A DNA stretch of 50,852 nucleotides, from NCBI GenBank assembly GCA_946221495.1, contig CAMIFA010000014.1, positions 1 through 50,852 of the forward strand, read 5' to 3'. The DNA comes from an uncultured cyanobacterium (GTDB lineage: Bacteria; Cyanobacteriota; Cyanobacteriia; Cyanobacteriales; Chroococcidiopsidaceae). Positions 18,801-25,752 of this stretch are shown here, piece by piece. The position numbers and the translations under genes were made by a program. A model generated the notes under the pieces. The model did not search any database and was not told the origin of the DNA. It saw only the letters and a list, made by a program, of their open reading frames with translations. Positions within the stretch are counted from its first letter, which is position 1; each line of letters begins with the position of its first letter.

Positions 18801-19573
18801 ATATTAATAAATCTACCCGCAGCGCTCGTATTGATTTTACTGGTACTTCCCCTCAATTAACGAGTAATTTCAACGCTCCAGCTGCTGTATGTAAAGCAGC
18901 AGTGTTGTATGTTTTCCGTACTTTAGTTAATGATGATATTCCCCTCAATGCAGGCTGTCTGAAGCCGCTAGAAATAATTATCCCTGAAGGCTGTATGTTG
19001 AATCCGCGTTATCCTGCTGCTGTAGTTGCCGGAAATGTCGAAACTTCGCAAGCAATTACTGATGCTTTGTATGGTGCATTAGGTGTAATGGCGGCTTCTC
19101 AAGGGACAATGAATAATTTTACGTTTGGGAATGAAAAATATCAATATTACGAAACTATTTGCGGTGGTTCTGGTGCTGGTGCAGATTTTGATGGTACAGA
19201 TGCCGTTCAAACTCACATGACTAATTCCCGCCTCACAGATCCAGAAGTATTAGAATGGCGGTTTCCAGTATTACTAGAAAGTTTTAGTATTCGTCTCCAT
19301 AGTGGTGGTAAAGGCTTACATTACGGTGGGAATGGGGTAATTCGTCGGCTGCGTTTTCTAGAACCAATGACGGCTGCAATTCTATCAAATCATCGTGTTA
19401 TTCCACCTTTTGGGTTACATGGTGGTGGATCTGGTGTAGTGGGGAGGAATTGGGTTGAACGCTGCGATCGCACTCTAGAACAATTAAATAGTACAGCTAC
19501 TGTAGAAATGCAGCCTGGGGATGTGTTTGTAATTGAAACACCAGGAGGCGGGGGTTATAGTGTTTCTATTTAG
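15869..19573 (+). CDS. oplAH: 5-oxoprolinase / hydantoinase A-B fusion
   Basis: 1234 residues from ATG 15869, chosen because AGAGG lies 8 nt upstream; an upstream in-frame ATG (15812) would add residues not seen in the family, which starts near WQFWIDRGGTFTDIVARSP. The first ~700 residues are the hydantoinase A-type ATP-binding half (GTTVATNALLERKG; SFDMGGTSTDVAHY; CFGGAGGQHA). The second half is hydantoinase B (ASNNPYNGGTHLPDITVITP; ICGGSGAGADFDGTDAVQTH; ending VIETPGGGGYSVSI). The enzyme opens 5-oxo-L-proline to glutamate with ATP, in glutathione turnover. Two stretches of repeat DNA are read in frame (17470-17502 and 17960-18034), the second at the junction of the two halves, so the linker is enlarged but the catalytic motifs look intact. 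Confidence 0.92.
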   Translation: MTAAAASNTGWQFWIDRGGTFTDIVARSPAGKLVIYKLLSENPERYTDAPVQGIKDILGILDHALIPSGQIDVVKMGTTVATNALLERKGDRTVLVITKGFRDALRIGYQNRPDIFARQIILPQMLYERVIEVEERYSAQGQELIPIDLNAVRPTLQAAYDQGIRSCAIALMHGYRYPAHETEIATIAKEIGFTQVSVSHKVSPLMKLVSRGDTTVVDAYLSPILRRYVDQMSNQLAGARGKESFSAAKLMFMQSNGGLVDAQVFQGKDSILSGPAGGIVGAVQTSLMAGFDKIISFDMGGTSTDVAHYNGEYERTFETEIAGVRLRTPMMAIHTVAAGGGSILHFDGARYRVGPDSAGAYPGPASYSKGGSLTVTDCNVMVGKLQPEFFPKVFGVNGDAPLDAEVVRRKFAHLVQEIGDNRTPQQVAAGFLAIAVEKMASAIKKISLQRGYDVSQYTLCCFGGAGGQHACLIADALGMKQVFIHPYAGVLSAYGMGLADIRVIKEQAVESVLNQDLVSELRQLLDRLEAAGKEETNRQDAEDTKAVEEVWRKVHLRYEGTDAALVVDFGDVEMIRNDFEQAHRQRYGFVMEDKALVVEAVSVELVSKTDAPDEQVIVRVSDQQATPIANVQMYTADAWHITPVYRREDLQPGDCVSGAAIIIEATGTNVIEPGWKAEVSDRNHLILQKNQESEVFNSKLKTQRSAGASSGCCVEQAQNSKLSSPDPVLLEIFNNLLRAIAEQMGITLQNTSSSVNIKERLDFSCAIFDSNGQLIANAPHIPVHLGSMSESVKALITAKGHTFKPGDVFASNNPYNGGTHLPDITVITPVFDNSSASPIFYLASRGHHADIGGIAPGSMPPNSCTVDQEGVLIDNFQLVEQGKIKEKELRELLTNNLYPARNPSKNIADLQAQIAANERGVQELGKMVEHYGLETVQAYMGFVQDNAEESVRSVIEVLKDGSFTYPLDNGSVIKVAININKSTRSARIDFTGTSPQLTSNFNAPAAVCKAAVLYVFRTLVNDDIPLNAGCLKPLEIIIPEGCMLNPRYPAAVVAGNVETSQAITDALYGALGVMAASQGTMNNFTFGNEKYQYYETICGGSGAGADFDGTDAVQTHMTNSRLTDPEVLEWRFPVLLESFSIRLHSGGKGLHYGGNGVIRRLRFLEPMTAAILSNHRVIPPFGLHGGGSGVVGRNWVERCDRTLEQLNSTATVEMQPGDVFVIETPGGGGYSVSI
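17470..17502. repeat. interspersed repeat inside the oxoprolinase gene
   Basis: The stretch around GAACCGCCAAGACGCAGAGG resembles a very common cyanobacterial repeat. It is read in frame as ETNRQDAEDTK in what should be a surface region between conserved blocks of the A half. Confidence 0.55.
17960..18034. repeat. compound repeat with hairpin at the oxoprolinase domain junction
   Basis: Two copies of a heptameric tract (TCAAAAC units, 17960-17975 and 18018-18034) flank nested inverted repeats: CTCAACG (17973-17979) with CGTTGAG (18007-18013), and inside it CAGCCGGAG (17982-17990) with CTCCGGCTG (17995-18003) around a 4-nt loop. It is read through in frame. The direct-repeat-hairpin-direct-repeat layout resembles a small mobile repeat. 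Confidence 0.75.
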
Positions 19574-19664
19574 AAGTGATATAAACTAAGTACAAATAGC
19601 AGCTTAATAAAGAAGTACGATACTAAACTCTAGCTGTTATATTTTAGTCTAAATCATCAGAAAA

Positions 19665-20195
19665 CTATTGTATTTTTGCCGACTTAATTACATCTTCAAC
19701 TATCTTAATTGCGTCTTTTAATGAAATTTGACCATTTTCCACAGCCCTGATTAAATCCTGAGCATCTTTTGGAGAAATTAAGTTAAGTCTTACTGGTTCT
19801 TTCAAAGAAATAATAAATTTTGTTTTGTCACTATCTCCAAGTTTAGCTCCTCGCTCTTTTGCTTCAACCTCCCTTAAATCTTCTTTTAAGTCAGTTAGCA
19901 TTTGTGCTTGCTTACCTTGTGTAAAAGTGCCATCAAATAAAAATCTTTTTGCTCCTACTAAAGCTGCTGCGCCTAATGCGGCTCCTCCAACAACTAATCC
20001 TACTGGGGGTGCAACTGTTATTAGTCCAAACAATACAGACGTACTTCCAAAAGCTGCAACACCAGCACCGACAACACCAGCACCGACAGCACCAATACCA
20101 ATATCAGTTAAAATTGTTATCTTATCATTGGGATTTCTTTCTAACTTCTCTATAGTATTAATAATTTGCTGTTTGCTCAAATTTTCCTTAGACAT
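19665..20195 (-). CDS. hypothetical Gly-rich hydrophobic protein
   Basis: 176 residues. Residues ~30-85 form a strongly hydrophobic, glycine- and alanine-rich hairpin with a Pro-Pro-Val-Gly turn (TVAPPVGLVVGGAALGAAAL), the kind of glycine-zipper segment seen in membrane-inserting proteins. The flanks are charged: an N-terminal helix (SKQQIINTIEKLERNP) and a C-terminal acidic/basic helical region ending in EDVIKSAKIQ. It is the second gene of a minus-strand pair, with 28 bp between the genes, so they probably share a transcript. I do not recognise the family. Possible roles include a pore-forming or membrane-stress protein; there is no direct evidence for either. Confidence 0.6.
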   Translation of the reverse strand: MSKENLSKQQIINTIEKLERNPNDKITILTDIGIGAVGAGVVGAGVAAFGSTSVLFGLITVAPPVGLVVGGAALGAAALVGAKRFLFDGTFTQGKQAQMLTDLKEDLREVEAKERGAKLGDSDKTKFIISLKEPVRLNLISPKDAQDLIRAVENGQISLKDAIKIVEDVIKSAKIQ

Positions 20196-20223
20196 TATAA
20201 TACTCCAAATGTTAAATATTTAT

Positions 20224-20760
20224 TTAGGCAGTTATGACATTGCAGAAAACTACATTGAAAACATCAGTCAATAACTTAAAAAAAGCTACTGCTACTTCAA
20301 TAACATCTTCTGCAATTCCCAAAATTCCATTCTGTACTTCTTGCCCTTGATTGCGTTTATCTAGTCTGTGACCTGCTATTCCAAAAAAAACTATTCCCAG
20401 CGCTGTTGCTAAAGGTGCTAGTATTGGTCCTATAAACGGTATATAATTCACTAAATATCCAACAGCTGCTCCTATAGCAACACCTGTAGCTAAATAAGGA
20501 TGTGCTTTGATAAATTCAATTATTTTAAGAAGAAGAATTTTCCCTACGTGAATAAATTTATTACTAACTTTTTTAGTGTAAGTAGCAAGCTCGTGTAATC
20601 TAATAGTTATTTCATGCGACAATCCAAGCTCATTTAATAATACATATAGTTCACTACTGCTTATTGAGTTTGCTTCTACTTGCCAGAGAGACATTTTTAA
20701 ATTTGCTTGGGCAAGGGATAACGATTGTTCTATCATTTGTTTCAACTTCTTAGTAGCCAA
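20224..20760 (-). CDS. hypothetical membrane protein, first of a pair
   Basis: 178 residues if it starts at TTG 20760; the AGAGGA just before that codon is too close to be ideal, so the ATG nine codons further in (MIEQSLSLAQ) is an alternative. The N-terminal ~75 residues are a helical amphipathic region. A hydrophobic segment follows (about residues 85-130) with the turn NYIPFIGPILAP, suggesting a two-helix hairpin, then HRLDKRNQGQEVQN and a last hydrophobic helix. It lies directly upstream of the Gly-rich protein and both have a central hydrophobic hairpin with charged ends. The family is not recognised. Confidence 0.6.
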   Translation of the reverse strand: MATKKLKQMIEQSLSLAQANLKMSLWQVEANSISSSELYVLLNELGLSHEITIRLHELATYTKKVSNKFIHVGKILLLKIIEFIKAHPYLATGVAIGAAVGYLVNYIPFIGPILAPLATALGIVFFGIAGHRLDKRNQGQEVQNGILGIAEDVIEVAVAFFKLLTDVFNVVFCNVITA

Positions 20761-20965
20761 TCCTCTTAATTAATAGGCTTTAATTGAACTACTTAAATAA
20801 TATAGATATTATTTAAGTTTCCACATTAGTAAAAATTCGGATAAGTAGATGTTATTCTATAAAACAACTAGGTAAAAATATAGTTGCACTCAATAAAATT
20901 AGATACTACAATTATACTGATGCTTGTTTAAAGTAAGCTGTGCTGAATATTTGTACTGCTTTTAC

Positions 20966-21150
20966 AGCGTTAAATTAAATCTAATTTGCTTACTCTTGGC
21001 ACTGGTCATGTCTCAACTGTCGTCCCTACAAAAGGCAGAGGTTATCTATGCAGAACGTGACGGCAAACCTATGTCAGACAACACTAAGCAGTTTCGCTAG
21101 ATTGTAGTTATCTAGCAGAACTTAGAGTGGTATTTGCCGATGATCTAAAA
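20966..21150 (+). pseudogene. relic 5' end of a Uma2 (DUF820) gene
   Basis: The DNA from about 20966 closely matches the upstream region and first ~45 codons of the intact Uma2 gene at 23333. The relic begins at ATG 21008 (MSQLSSLQKAEVIYAERDGK) but has TAG stops at 21098-21100 (Trp in the intact copy) and 21113-21115 (Gln in the intact copy). It loses frame near 21130 and fades out. The match also covers ~40 bp before the start codon, so it is a DNA duplication and not merely a shared protein domain. Confidence 0.85.
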
Positions 21151-21164
21151 GAGAGCGCTTCATT

Positions 21165-21602
21165 CTACTTGTTTAGCTCAACGGGGGGATGCTCTGCCAT
21201 TGCGTATAGTACCCGACGCAGGTTAACAACGCCTTCTCGGTTAAGTTGCAGAGCTTCTACTGTAGTGCGTCCTGTAGGAGTCAACCCAATAATTAGAGTA
21301 AAGTTATCATTCCACCCAAAATGATCGCTCCATCTCTGTTGGCGTGGATGAAATAGCGGCACAATATCATCACTAACCGGATCGCGTCCTTCAATCTTGT
21401 TGTACTTGTGATTGTTGCATCCTTGACAGGACAAAGCTAGGTTATCTAAAGTAGTCTTTCCGCCTTGACTTTTCGGAATTATATGCTCAATAGAAAACGG
21501 TTGAATTGCGAAACGTGCTTGACTGCGGCAATATTCACAACAACCTTGAGCGCGTTCTCCAACAACTTTTTTAAGTTGAGCCGTGACGCGACTCTCAGAC
21601 AT
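21165..21602 (-). CDS. HNH endonuclease
   Basis: 145 residues with a complete HNH core: Cys pair in CCEYC (C22/C25), SIEHIIPKSQGGKTTLDNLA with the catalytic E39-H40, and the second Cys pair in SCQGCNNHK, which together bind zinc and a catalytic metal. The C-terminal ~70 residues (DPVSDDIVPLFHPRQQRWSD) match the extension common in stand-alone cyanobacterial HNH proteins. Its start overlaps the end of the upstream gene by 8 nt, so the two are translationally coupled. The natural role (restriction, repair or selfish element) is unknown. Confidence 0.88.
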   Translation of the reverse strand: MSESRVTAQLKKVVGERAQGCCEYCRSQARFAIQPFSIEHIIPKSQGGKTTLDNLALSCQGCNNHKYNKIEGRDPVSDDIVPLFHPRQQRWSDHFGWNDNFTLIIGLTPTGRTTVEALQLNREGVVNLRRVLYAMAEHPPVELNK

Positions 21603-21996
21603 ACATTGGCATCTGAATACCTAAATTTTCCATTAATGCAGTAAGCGAAGTTTTACGCAGACGCGCCAACTCTACCAAGTATTCGATACGTTGCGCTTGC
21701 AGTTTTTCTATATGTTCAGTCAAGTGTAGTAACTGGCTATGCTCATCTGGCGTAAGAGTTTCAGCCTGTCGTTTAGCGATCAATTCCTCGTAATACTTTT
21801 GAGTATCTGGGGAAATACCCTGATTAATTTTTAGCAACAATTCAGCTTCAGATTGCGGTAGATTATTAGCTCGGCGTTGCGCCTGTAGCACAAGAACTTG
21901 AGATACAAACTGCTCTAAATCAGGTAAACTCAATTGGTTAACAGCTTTTAGTAACTCTTCTGAAGATAGTTGTATTTCAACTTGAACTGTTGACAT
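21595..21996 (-). CDS. hypothetical partner protein of the HNH nuclease
   Basis: 133 residues, almost entirely helical by composition. It begins STVQVEIQLSSEELLKAVNQ, has long stretches of Gln, Glu and Leu with coiled-coil character (LTPDEHSQLLHLTEHIEKLQ), and ends LGIQMPMYV. A GGTGG-type ribosome binding site precedes the ATG. It overlaps the HNH gene by 8 nt. Proteins of this sort commonly lie next to HNH genes in cyanobacteria; I do not know a function. It may be an adaptor or an inhibitor of the nuclease. Confidence 0.65.
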   Translation of the reverse strand: MSTVQVEIQLSSEELLKAVNQLSLPDLEQFVSQVLVLQAQRRANNLPQSEAELLLKINQGISPDTQKYYEELIAKRQAETLTPDEHSQLLHLTEHIEKLQAQRIEYLVELARLRKTSLTALMENLGIQMPMYV

Positions 21997-22149
21997 TTTC
22001 CACCTTCCACTAGCTAATGTATTGGTATTCTATCAACTGACCCATAGCTTGAGCGTCTAGGGGAAAGGCAAAGTATTAGCGTAAAGGCATTCCACGCCGC
22101 TTTGAAGACACCTCCTCAACCTTCAGATGAAAGCGGATATTACACATTT

Positions 22150-22250
22150 AAAGCTTAAGCGATGCCAACGGAAAGGGGCTGACGCTCGAAGACTCGCTAC
22201 CGCTAAACGCTGCGCTACACTTCGTGAACGCTAACGCCTACGCACCCTAT
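22150..22250. repeat. interspersed palindromic cyanobacterial repeat
   Basis: A non-coding stretch containing GCTACACTTCGTGAACGC and related pieces that also occur near 33910 (GCTACACTCCGTGAAGGC). Such elements are scattered in cyanobacterial intergenic space. It lies at the join between the HNH pair and the oxoprolinase relic. Confidence 0.55.
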
Positions 22251-22257
22251 AATAAGT

Positions 22258-22351
22258 GGGTAATACAGCTACCCTAGAAATGCAACCTGGAGATGTATTT
22301 ATAATTGAAACCCCAGGCAGTAGCGGTGATAGTTTTCTTACTTCCAATTAA
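22258..22351 (+). pseudogene. relic 3' end of the 5-oxoprolinase gene
   Basis: In frame from 22262 the sequence reads NTATLEMQPGDVFIIETPGS, matching the last residues of the intact oxoprolinase (TATVEMQPGDVFVIETPGG, ending 19573). It ends at TAA 22349-22351. The DNA similarity starts near 22258 and nothing of the gene remains upstream, so it is a truncated duplicate. Its stop region overlaps the convergent PIN gene. Confidence 0.85.
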
Positions 22352-22838
22352 TAACTCTTATGTTGTTGAAATTCAGAACATCAACGCCTTTGGTTTGAAG
22401 GTACTGCGAAAGCCTGAAATCATCTGTAAGCACTAAATACTTATCTCTTGCTAGGCTAAGTATTCCAGCATCTGTAATACCAAACCGCTTAAATTCCTCG
22501 GTTTTAGCTATATCAATACTTGGAAGGTAGTGTTCATCAAGTCCGGTAATTCCACTTGCAAAGTTTTCAAAACAGCCAAGCTTCAAGTGCTCTGCTAATT
22601 GCCCTAAAAGATTACTAACTTCTGTAAGAATGTTTGGCGTTGTAACAACTTTTTCAAAGTAACTAATAATATTTAATAAAGTATAATAGTCTTCTATAGT
22701 AAAAGTTTGAGTCCGTTTAAAAATGGGAATTATCTCTCTTCTAAAAGCTCCTACGAAATACATCATAAGAATATTTGTGTCCAGCAAAATTCCTGCTTTT
22801 CTATAGCGTTGAAACAAGTCAATAACATAGTTATTCAT
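22338..22838 (-). CDS. PIN domain protein, probable toxin or ribonuclease
   Basis: 166 residues with the PIN acidic set: D20 in GILLDTNILMMYF, Glu in TPNILTEVSNLL, Asp in KRFGITDAGILSLA and the late Asp pair in LVLTDDFRLSQYL. These four positions coordinate metal in PIN ribonucleases, so the site looks complete. The protein is longer than VapC toxins (~130 residues), with an inserted helical segment (~35-70). Its start overlaps the stop of the upstream gene by 4 nt (ATGA), a typical toxin-antitoxin layout. Ribonuclease activity is the family expectation; the target is unknown. Confidence 0.8.
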   Translation of the reverse strand: MNNYVIDLFQRYRKAGILLDTNILMMYFVGAFRREIIPIFKRTQTFTIEDYYTLLNIISYFEKVVTTPNILTEVSNLLGQLAEHLKLGCFENFASGITGLDEHYLPSIDIAKTEEFKRFGITDAGILSLARDKYLVLTDDFRLSQYLQTKGVDVLNFNNIRVINWK

Positions 22839-23107
22839 AGTTGTCTAATTTTCATTGATATCGCCTGCCCATTGTCTACACGAATCTTGATTGTCTTATA
22901 TATACGCTGCTCCTGATTAGGATTTATAAAGGTTCCAAGAGGATTTGTCTGTCGTTGGTATTGCGGAAAACTAATAGTTATTAGCCAATACTTCTCGTCA
23001 TCTGAGAGTTCTACTTCTTCTAGCATGAAATCATTTGGAGCTTTTTGCTCATATAAATCCTTCACGTATCCAATCGCAGAGCGTACAGCCTGTTTTACGT
23101 CAATCAC
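22835..23107 (-). CDS. hypothetical partner of the PIN protein
   Basis: 90 residues: an N-terminal helix (MIDVKQAVRSAIGYVKDLYE), then LEEVELSDDEKYWLITISF, which looks like two beta strands, and a C-terminal strand region (QRIYKTIKIRVDNGQAISMK). The fold may be a small alpha-beta sandwich. I have a sense of similar cyanobacterial proteins found with PIN genes but cannot name a family. By position it is the candidate antitoxin, although it has no recognisable DNA-binding motif, unlike VapB proteins. Confidence 0.7.
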   Translation of the reverse strand: MIDVKQAVRSAIGYVKDLYEQKAPNDFMLEEVELSDDEKYWLITISFPQYQRQTNPLGTFINPNQEQRIYKTIKIRVDNGQAISMKIRQL

Positions 23108-23332
23108 TGAATCAAATTCCTCTATTTCTATAAATAAAACTGTAAGCAGCTAACAAAAGCGCCCTGTTTCCTAGCTGTTGATGTACTGATTTTATAGTAA
23201 AGTTTGCTCTGCTCACCTAGCTCAATACTTAACCAAATAAAAAGCGCAATAACTCTTACGCTTTACCTAAGCACCTCTTCACTTACAAAGAGCGTTAAAT
23301 TAAATCTAATTTCGTTACTCTTGGCATTGGTT

Positions 23333-24025
23333 ATGTCTCAACTGTCATCCCCGCAAAAGCCAGAGATCATCTACCCAGAACGTGACGGCAAACCCATGTC
23401 AGACAACACTAAGCAATTTCGCTGGATTGTAGTTATCCAGCAGAACTTGGAGTGGCTGTTTGCTGATGAGCCAAATGTGTTTGTAGCTGGAGACTTACTG
23501 TGGTATCCAGTTGAAGGTGATAATAAAATTCGTAATGCTTCTGATATTATGGTCGCCTTTGGTAGACCAAAAGGAGACAGAGGTTCTTATCAGCAGTGGA
23601 AAGAGGAGAATATTGCCCCGCAAGTTGTGTTTGAAATCCTTTCTCCTGGTAATACACTGACTGAAATGAACAAAAAACAGGTTTTTTATGACCGCTATGG
23701 TGTAGAAGAATATTACTTATATGACCCCGACAAAAATGACCTAAGTGGCTGGTTACGCTCAGATTCTCGCTTAGATGTGATTGAAACGATGAATAATTGG
23801 ACAAGTCCTTGCTTGGGAATTTCCTTTGATTTATCTGGGGAAGAATTACAAATTTACCGCCCTAATAAAGAATTATTTGCTACTTATGTAGAAATTGCTC
23901 AACAATTAGAACAGGAGCGACAAAGAGCGAACCAAGCAGAACAACGAGCGAACCAAGCAGAACAACGCGCCGCCAGATTAACAGAGCAACTAAGAGCAGC
24001 AGGCATTGAGCCAAATCAAATGTAA
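23333..24025 (+). CDS. Uma2 family (DUF820) endonuclease-like protein
   Basis: 230 residues from ATG 23333 (MSQLSSPQKPEIIYPERDGK), the start shared with other family members; the longer open frame from 23204 is non-coding leader. The core is of the PD-(D/E)XK type: IRNASDIMVAFG holds the Asp, APQVVFEILSPGN the Glu, and KKQVFYDRYGVEEYYLYDPD follows. The C-terminus is a coiled coil with repeated RANQAEQ. The family is hugely amplified in cyanobacteria and its role is unsettled. A relic of its 5' end occurs 2.3 kb upstream. Confidence 0.88.
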   Translation: MSQLSSPQKPEIIYPERDGKPMSDNTKQFRWIVVIQQNLEWLFADEPNVFVAGDLLWYPVEGDNKIRNASDIMVAFGRPKGDRGSYQQWKEENIAPQVVFEILSPGNTLTEMNKKQVFYDRYGVEEYYLYDPDKNDLSGWLRSDSRLDVIETMNNWTSPCLGISFDLSGEELQIYRPNKELFATYVEIAQQLEQERQRANQAEQRANQAEQRAARLTEQLRAAGIEPNQM

Positions 24026-24136
24026 GTCATAGAATCAATAGCGTAATAACTCCGCACCTTCTCTATCACTAGAGCGATCGCTATCTATAATACTGACAAC
24101 ATAATGTGATTAGTAGCTATAGAAAGGAGCAAACTT

Positions 24137-24349
24137 ATGTCTGAAGAATTCAAAAAAGGCGACAAAGTTGAGTGGAAAACATCACAAGGTACAACCACTG
24201 GCGTAGTGAAAAAGAAGCTCACCTCACCTATAGATATCAAAGGTCATCACGTCGCCGCCTCTCAAGATAACCCAGAGTATCTTGTTGAAAGTGACACAGG
24301 CAAAGAAGCCGCTCATAAGCCTGATTCTCTGAAGAAGGTAGAGGAGTAA
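24137..24349 (+). CDS. Hva1-TUDOR domain protein (DUF2945)
   Basis: 70 residues: EEFKKGDKVEWKTSQGTTTG, then VKKKLTSPIDIKGHHVAASQ and YLVESDTGKEAAHKPDSL. This is the small SH3/Tudor-like DUF2945 family. AAAGGAG lies 7-8 nt before the ATG. The gene is 8 bp from the DUF3140 gene. The two families are frequent neighbours in bacteria; function is unknown, with a stress link sometimes proposed. Confidence 0.88.
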   Translation: MSEEFKKGDKVEWKTSQGTTTGVVKKKLTSPIDIKGHHVAASQDNPEYLVESDTGKEAAHKPDSLKKVEE

Positions 24350-24357
24350 CGCTAGTT

Positions 24358-24684
24358 ATGAGTAGCGATCGCCAATCAGTCATTAATGAGTTTCATCAAG
24401 CCGTTAATATGACTCCTGAAGAACTTGAGTCTTGGCTAGATACTGATGATTCCCTATCAGTAGGACAAAAAGATGGAGACGAGGAATCAATTGGTCATAA
24501 ATCTGGACGGCGGATTATTGAACTACTGCACAAACAAGATGAATATACTGATGACGACTTAGCTCATATGCAGAAAGTTATTAGTTATGTCCATCGTCAC
24601 AGCGCCCAGAAGCCATCAGGAGATATTGAACATACCCGATGGCGTTATTCTTTAAAGAACTGGGGACACGATCCACTTAAATAA
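24358..24684 (+). CDS. DUF3140 family protein
   Basis: 108 residues, helical and acidic: VINEFHQAVNMTPEELESWL, then SVGQKDGDEESIGHKSGRRI and a C-terminus WRYSLKNWGHDPLK that is the family hallmark. It follows the Hva1-TUDOR gene by 8 bp and probably shares its transcript. DUF3140 has been suggested to bind DNA because homologues are small and basic in places, but this is not established. Confidence 0.88.
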   Translation: MSSDRQSVINEFHQAVNMTPEELESWLDTDDSLSVGQKDGDEESIGHKSGRRIIELLHKQDEYTDDDLAHMQKVISYVHRHSAQKPSGDIEHTRWRYSLKNWGHDPLK

Positions 24685-24839
24685 AGTATTGTCGCAAGTA
24701 GTTACCCACAGCTAGTAAGCAAAATAGATAGCCTATCTTGAGCATTAAGCATCGCAAGATTAAATATCTAATAGAGTAAACCTCTTGAAAGTAAAGAGTA
24801 GAATAAGGAACAGAAACTGGGGTTCTGGAGGAAGCTACG

Positions 24840-25679
24840 TTGGACGAGCTGAGAGCGGCGCTGGAATTAGCGACGGAAGAAGAATTACAACAACTGACGG
24901 AGATTTTATTCCGTCGCAAGTTTAATCCCCTGGATTACGTGCAGACACCTGAACCAATAGATATTCAAAGCCGCGATCGCGAAGCTTGGCTAGATGCAAT
25001 AGAACAGCGATTTCGCTATCTAGCCGCAGATGGCATGACAGTATTGCGCGGACGCACTCAGCAAGTGAGCTACAGACAAGCATTGATTCAAGTTTGTCGC
25101 TATCTCAAAATTCCCTATTCTCGCAAGCTGACTACGACAGATTTAGAGGCAGAAGTGTTTTTAAATCTTTTAGGGAAAGCATGGAAACACTTGCCAGCAC
25201 AAGATCAACAAGCATTAATGCTACGAATACAGCGATCGCTTGCTAAGTCCCAATCGCAACCATTACCCTTGGCTGTGCAACGTGACCCCTTGGCAATGCT
25301 GATCAAAGGTAGCAGTGCTTTGGCTGTTAGTTCGATTCTCCAGCCGATGTTACTCCAACAAATTGCTCGTCAATTTGCCCTCCACTTTGCTAGCTATCAA
25401 GTTAGTAAGCAAGCACTAATTCAAACTAGTGCAGCAGTAGCAACGCAATTTCAAAGTCAGCTTGCCCTCCAAACTGCACGGCAGGGTATGGCTGTGAATG
25501 CGGCTCGTTATGGGGCAGTCAGGGGTGTTTTTGCTTGTGTGGGACCCGTTCTCTGGACTTGGTTCTTGGCTGACTTAGGTTGGCGGGCGATTTCTACTAA
25601 CTACGGGCGCATTATTCCCACTGTCTTCGCCTTGGCTCAAATTCGTCTGACTCGCGCCCACTGTTGGGAGCCTGTCTAG
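24840..25679 (+). CDS. YaaW-like (UPF0174/DUF3944-type) protein
   Basis: 279 residues beginning at a TTG (24840) preceded by GGAGGAAG. The N-terminus DELRAALELATEEELQQLTEILF matches the start of the YaaW/UPF0174 family. The middle is helical, and residues ~175-260 contain long hydrophobic Ala/Gln-rich stretches ending in a probable membrane segment (GVFACVGPVLWTWFLADLGW). Function is unknown. The gene stands alone between DUF3140 and the VOC gene. Confidence 0.75.
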   Translation: MDELRAALELATEEELQQLTEILFRRKFNPLDYVQTPEPIDIQSRDREAWLDAIEQRFRYLAADGMTVLRGRTQQVSYRQALIQVCRYLKIPYSRKLTTTDLEAEVFLNLLGKAWKHLPAQDQQALMLRIQRSLAKSQSQPLPLAVQRDPLAMLIKGSSALAVSSILQPMLLQQIARQFALHFASYQVSKQALIQTSAAVATQFQSQLALQTARQGMAVNAARYGAVRGVFACVGPVLWTWFLADLGWRAISTNYGRIIPTVFALAQIRLTRAHCWEPV

Positions 25680-25752
25680 AAATGTAATAATATGTTCCTT
25701 GTTACTTTAGTTGAGCATTATCACTCAGCTAATTGAAACTTAGGAGGTTCTT

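Noticed and set aside
24677..24919. Minus-strand ORF of 80 codons
   Set aside because: It overlaps the start of the YaaW-like gene and has no protein-like pattern or ribosome binding site.
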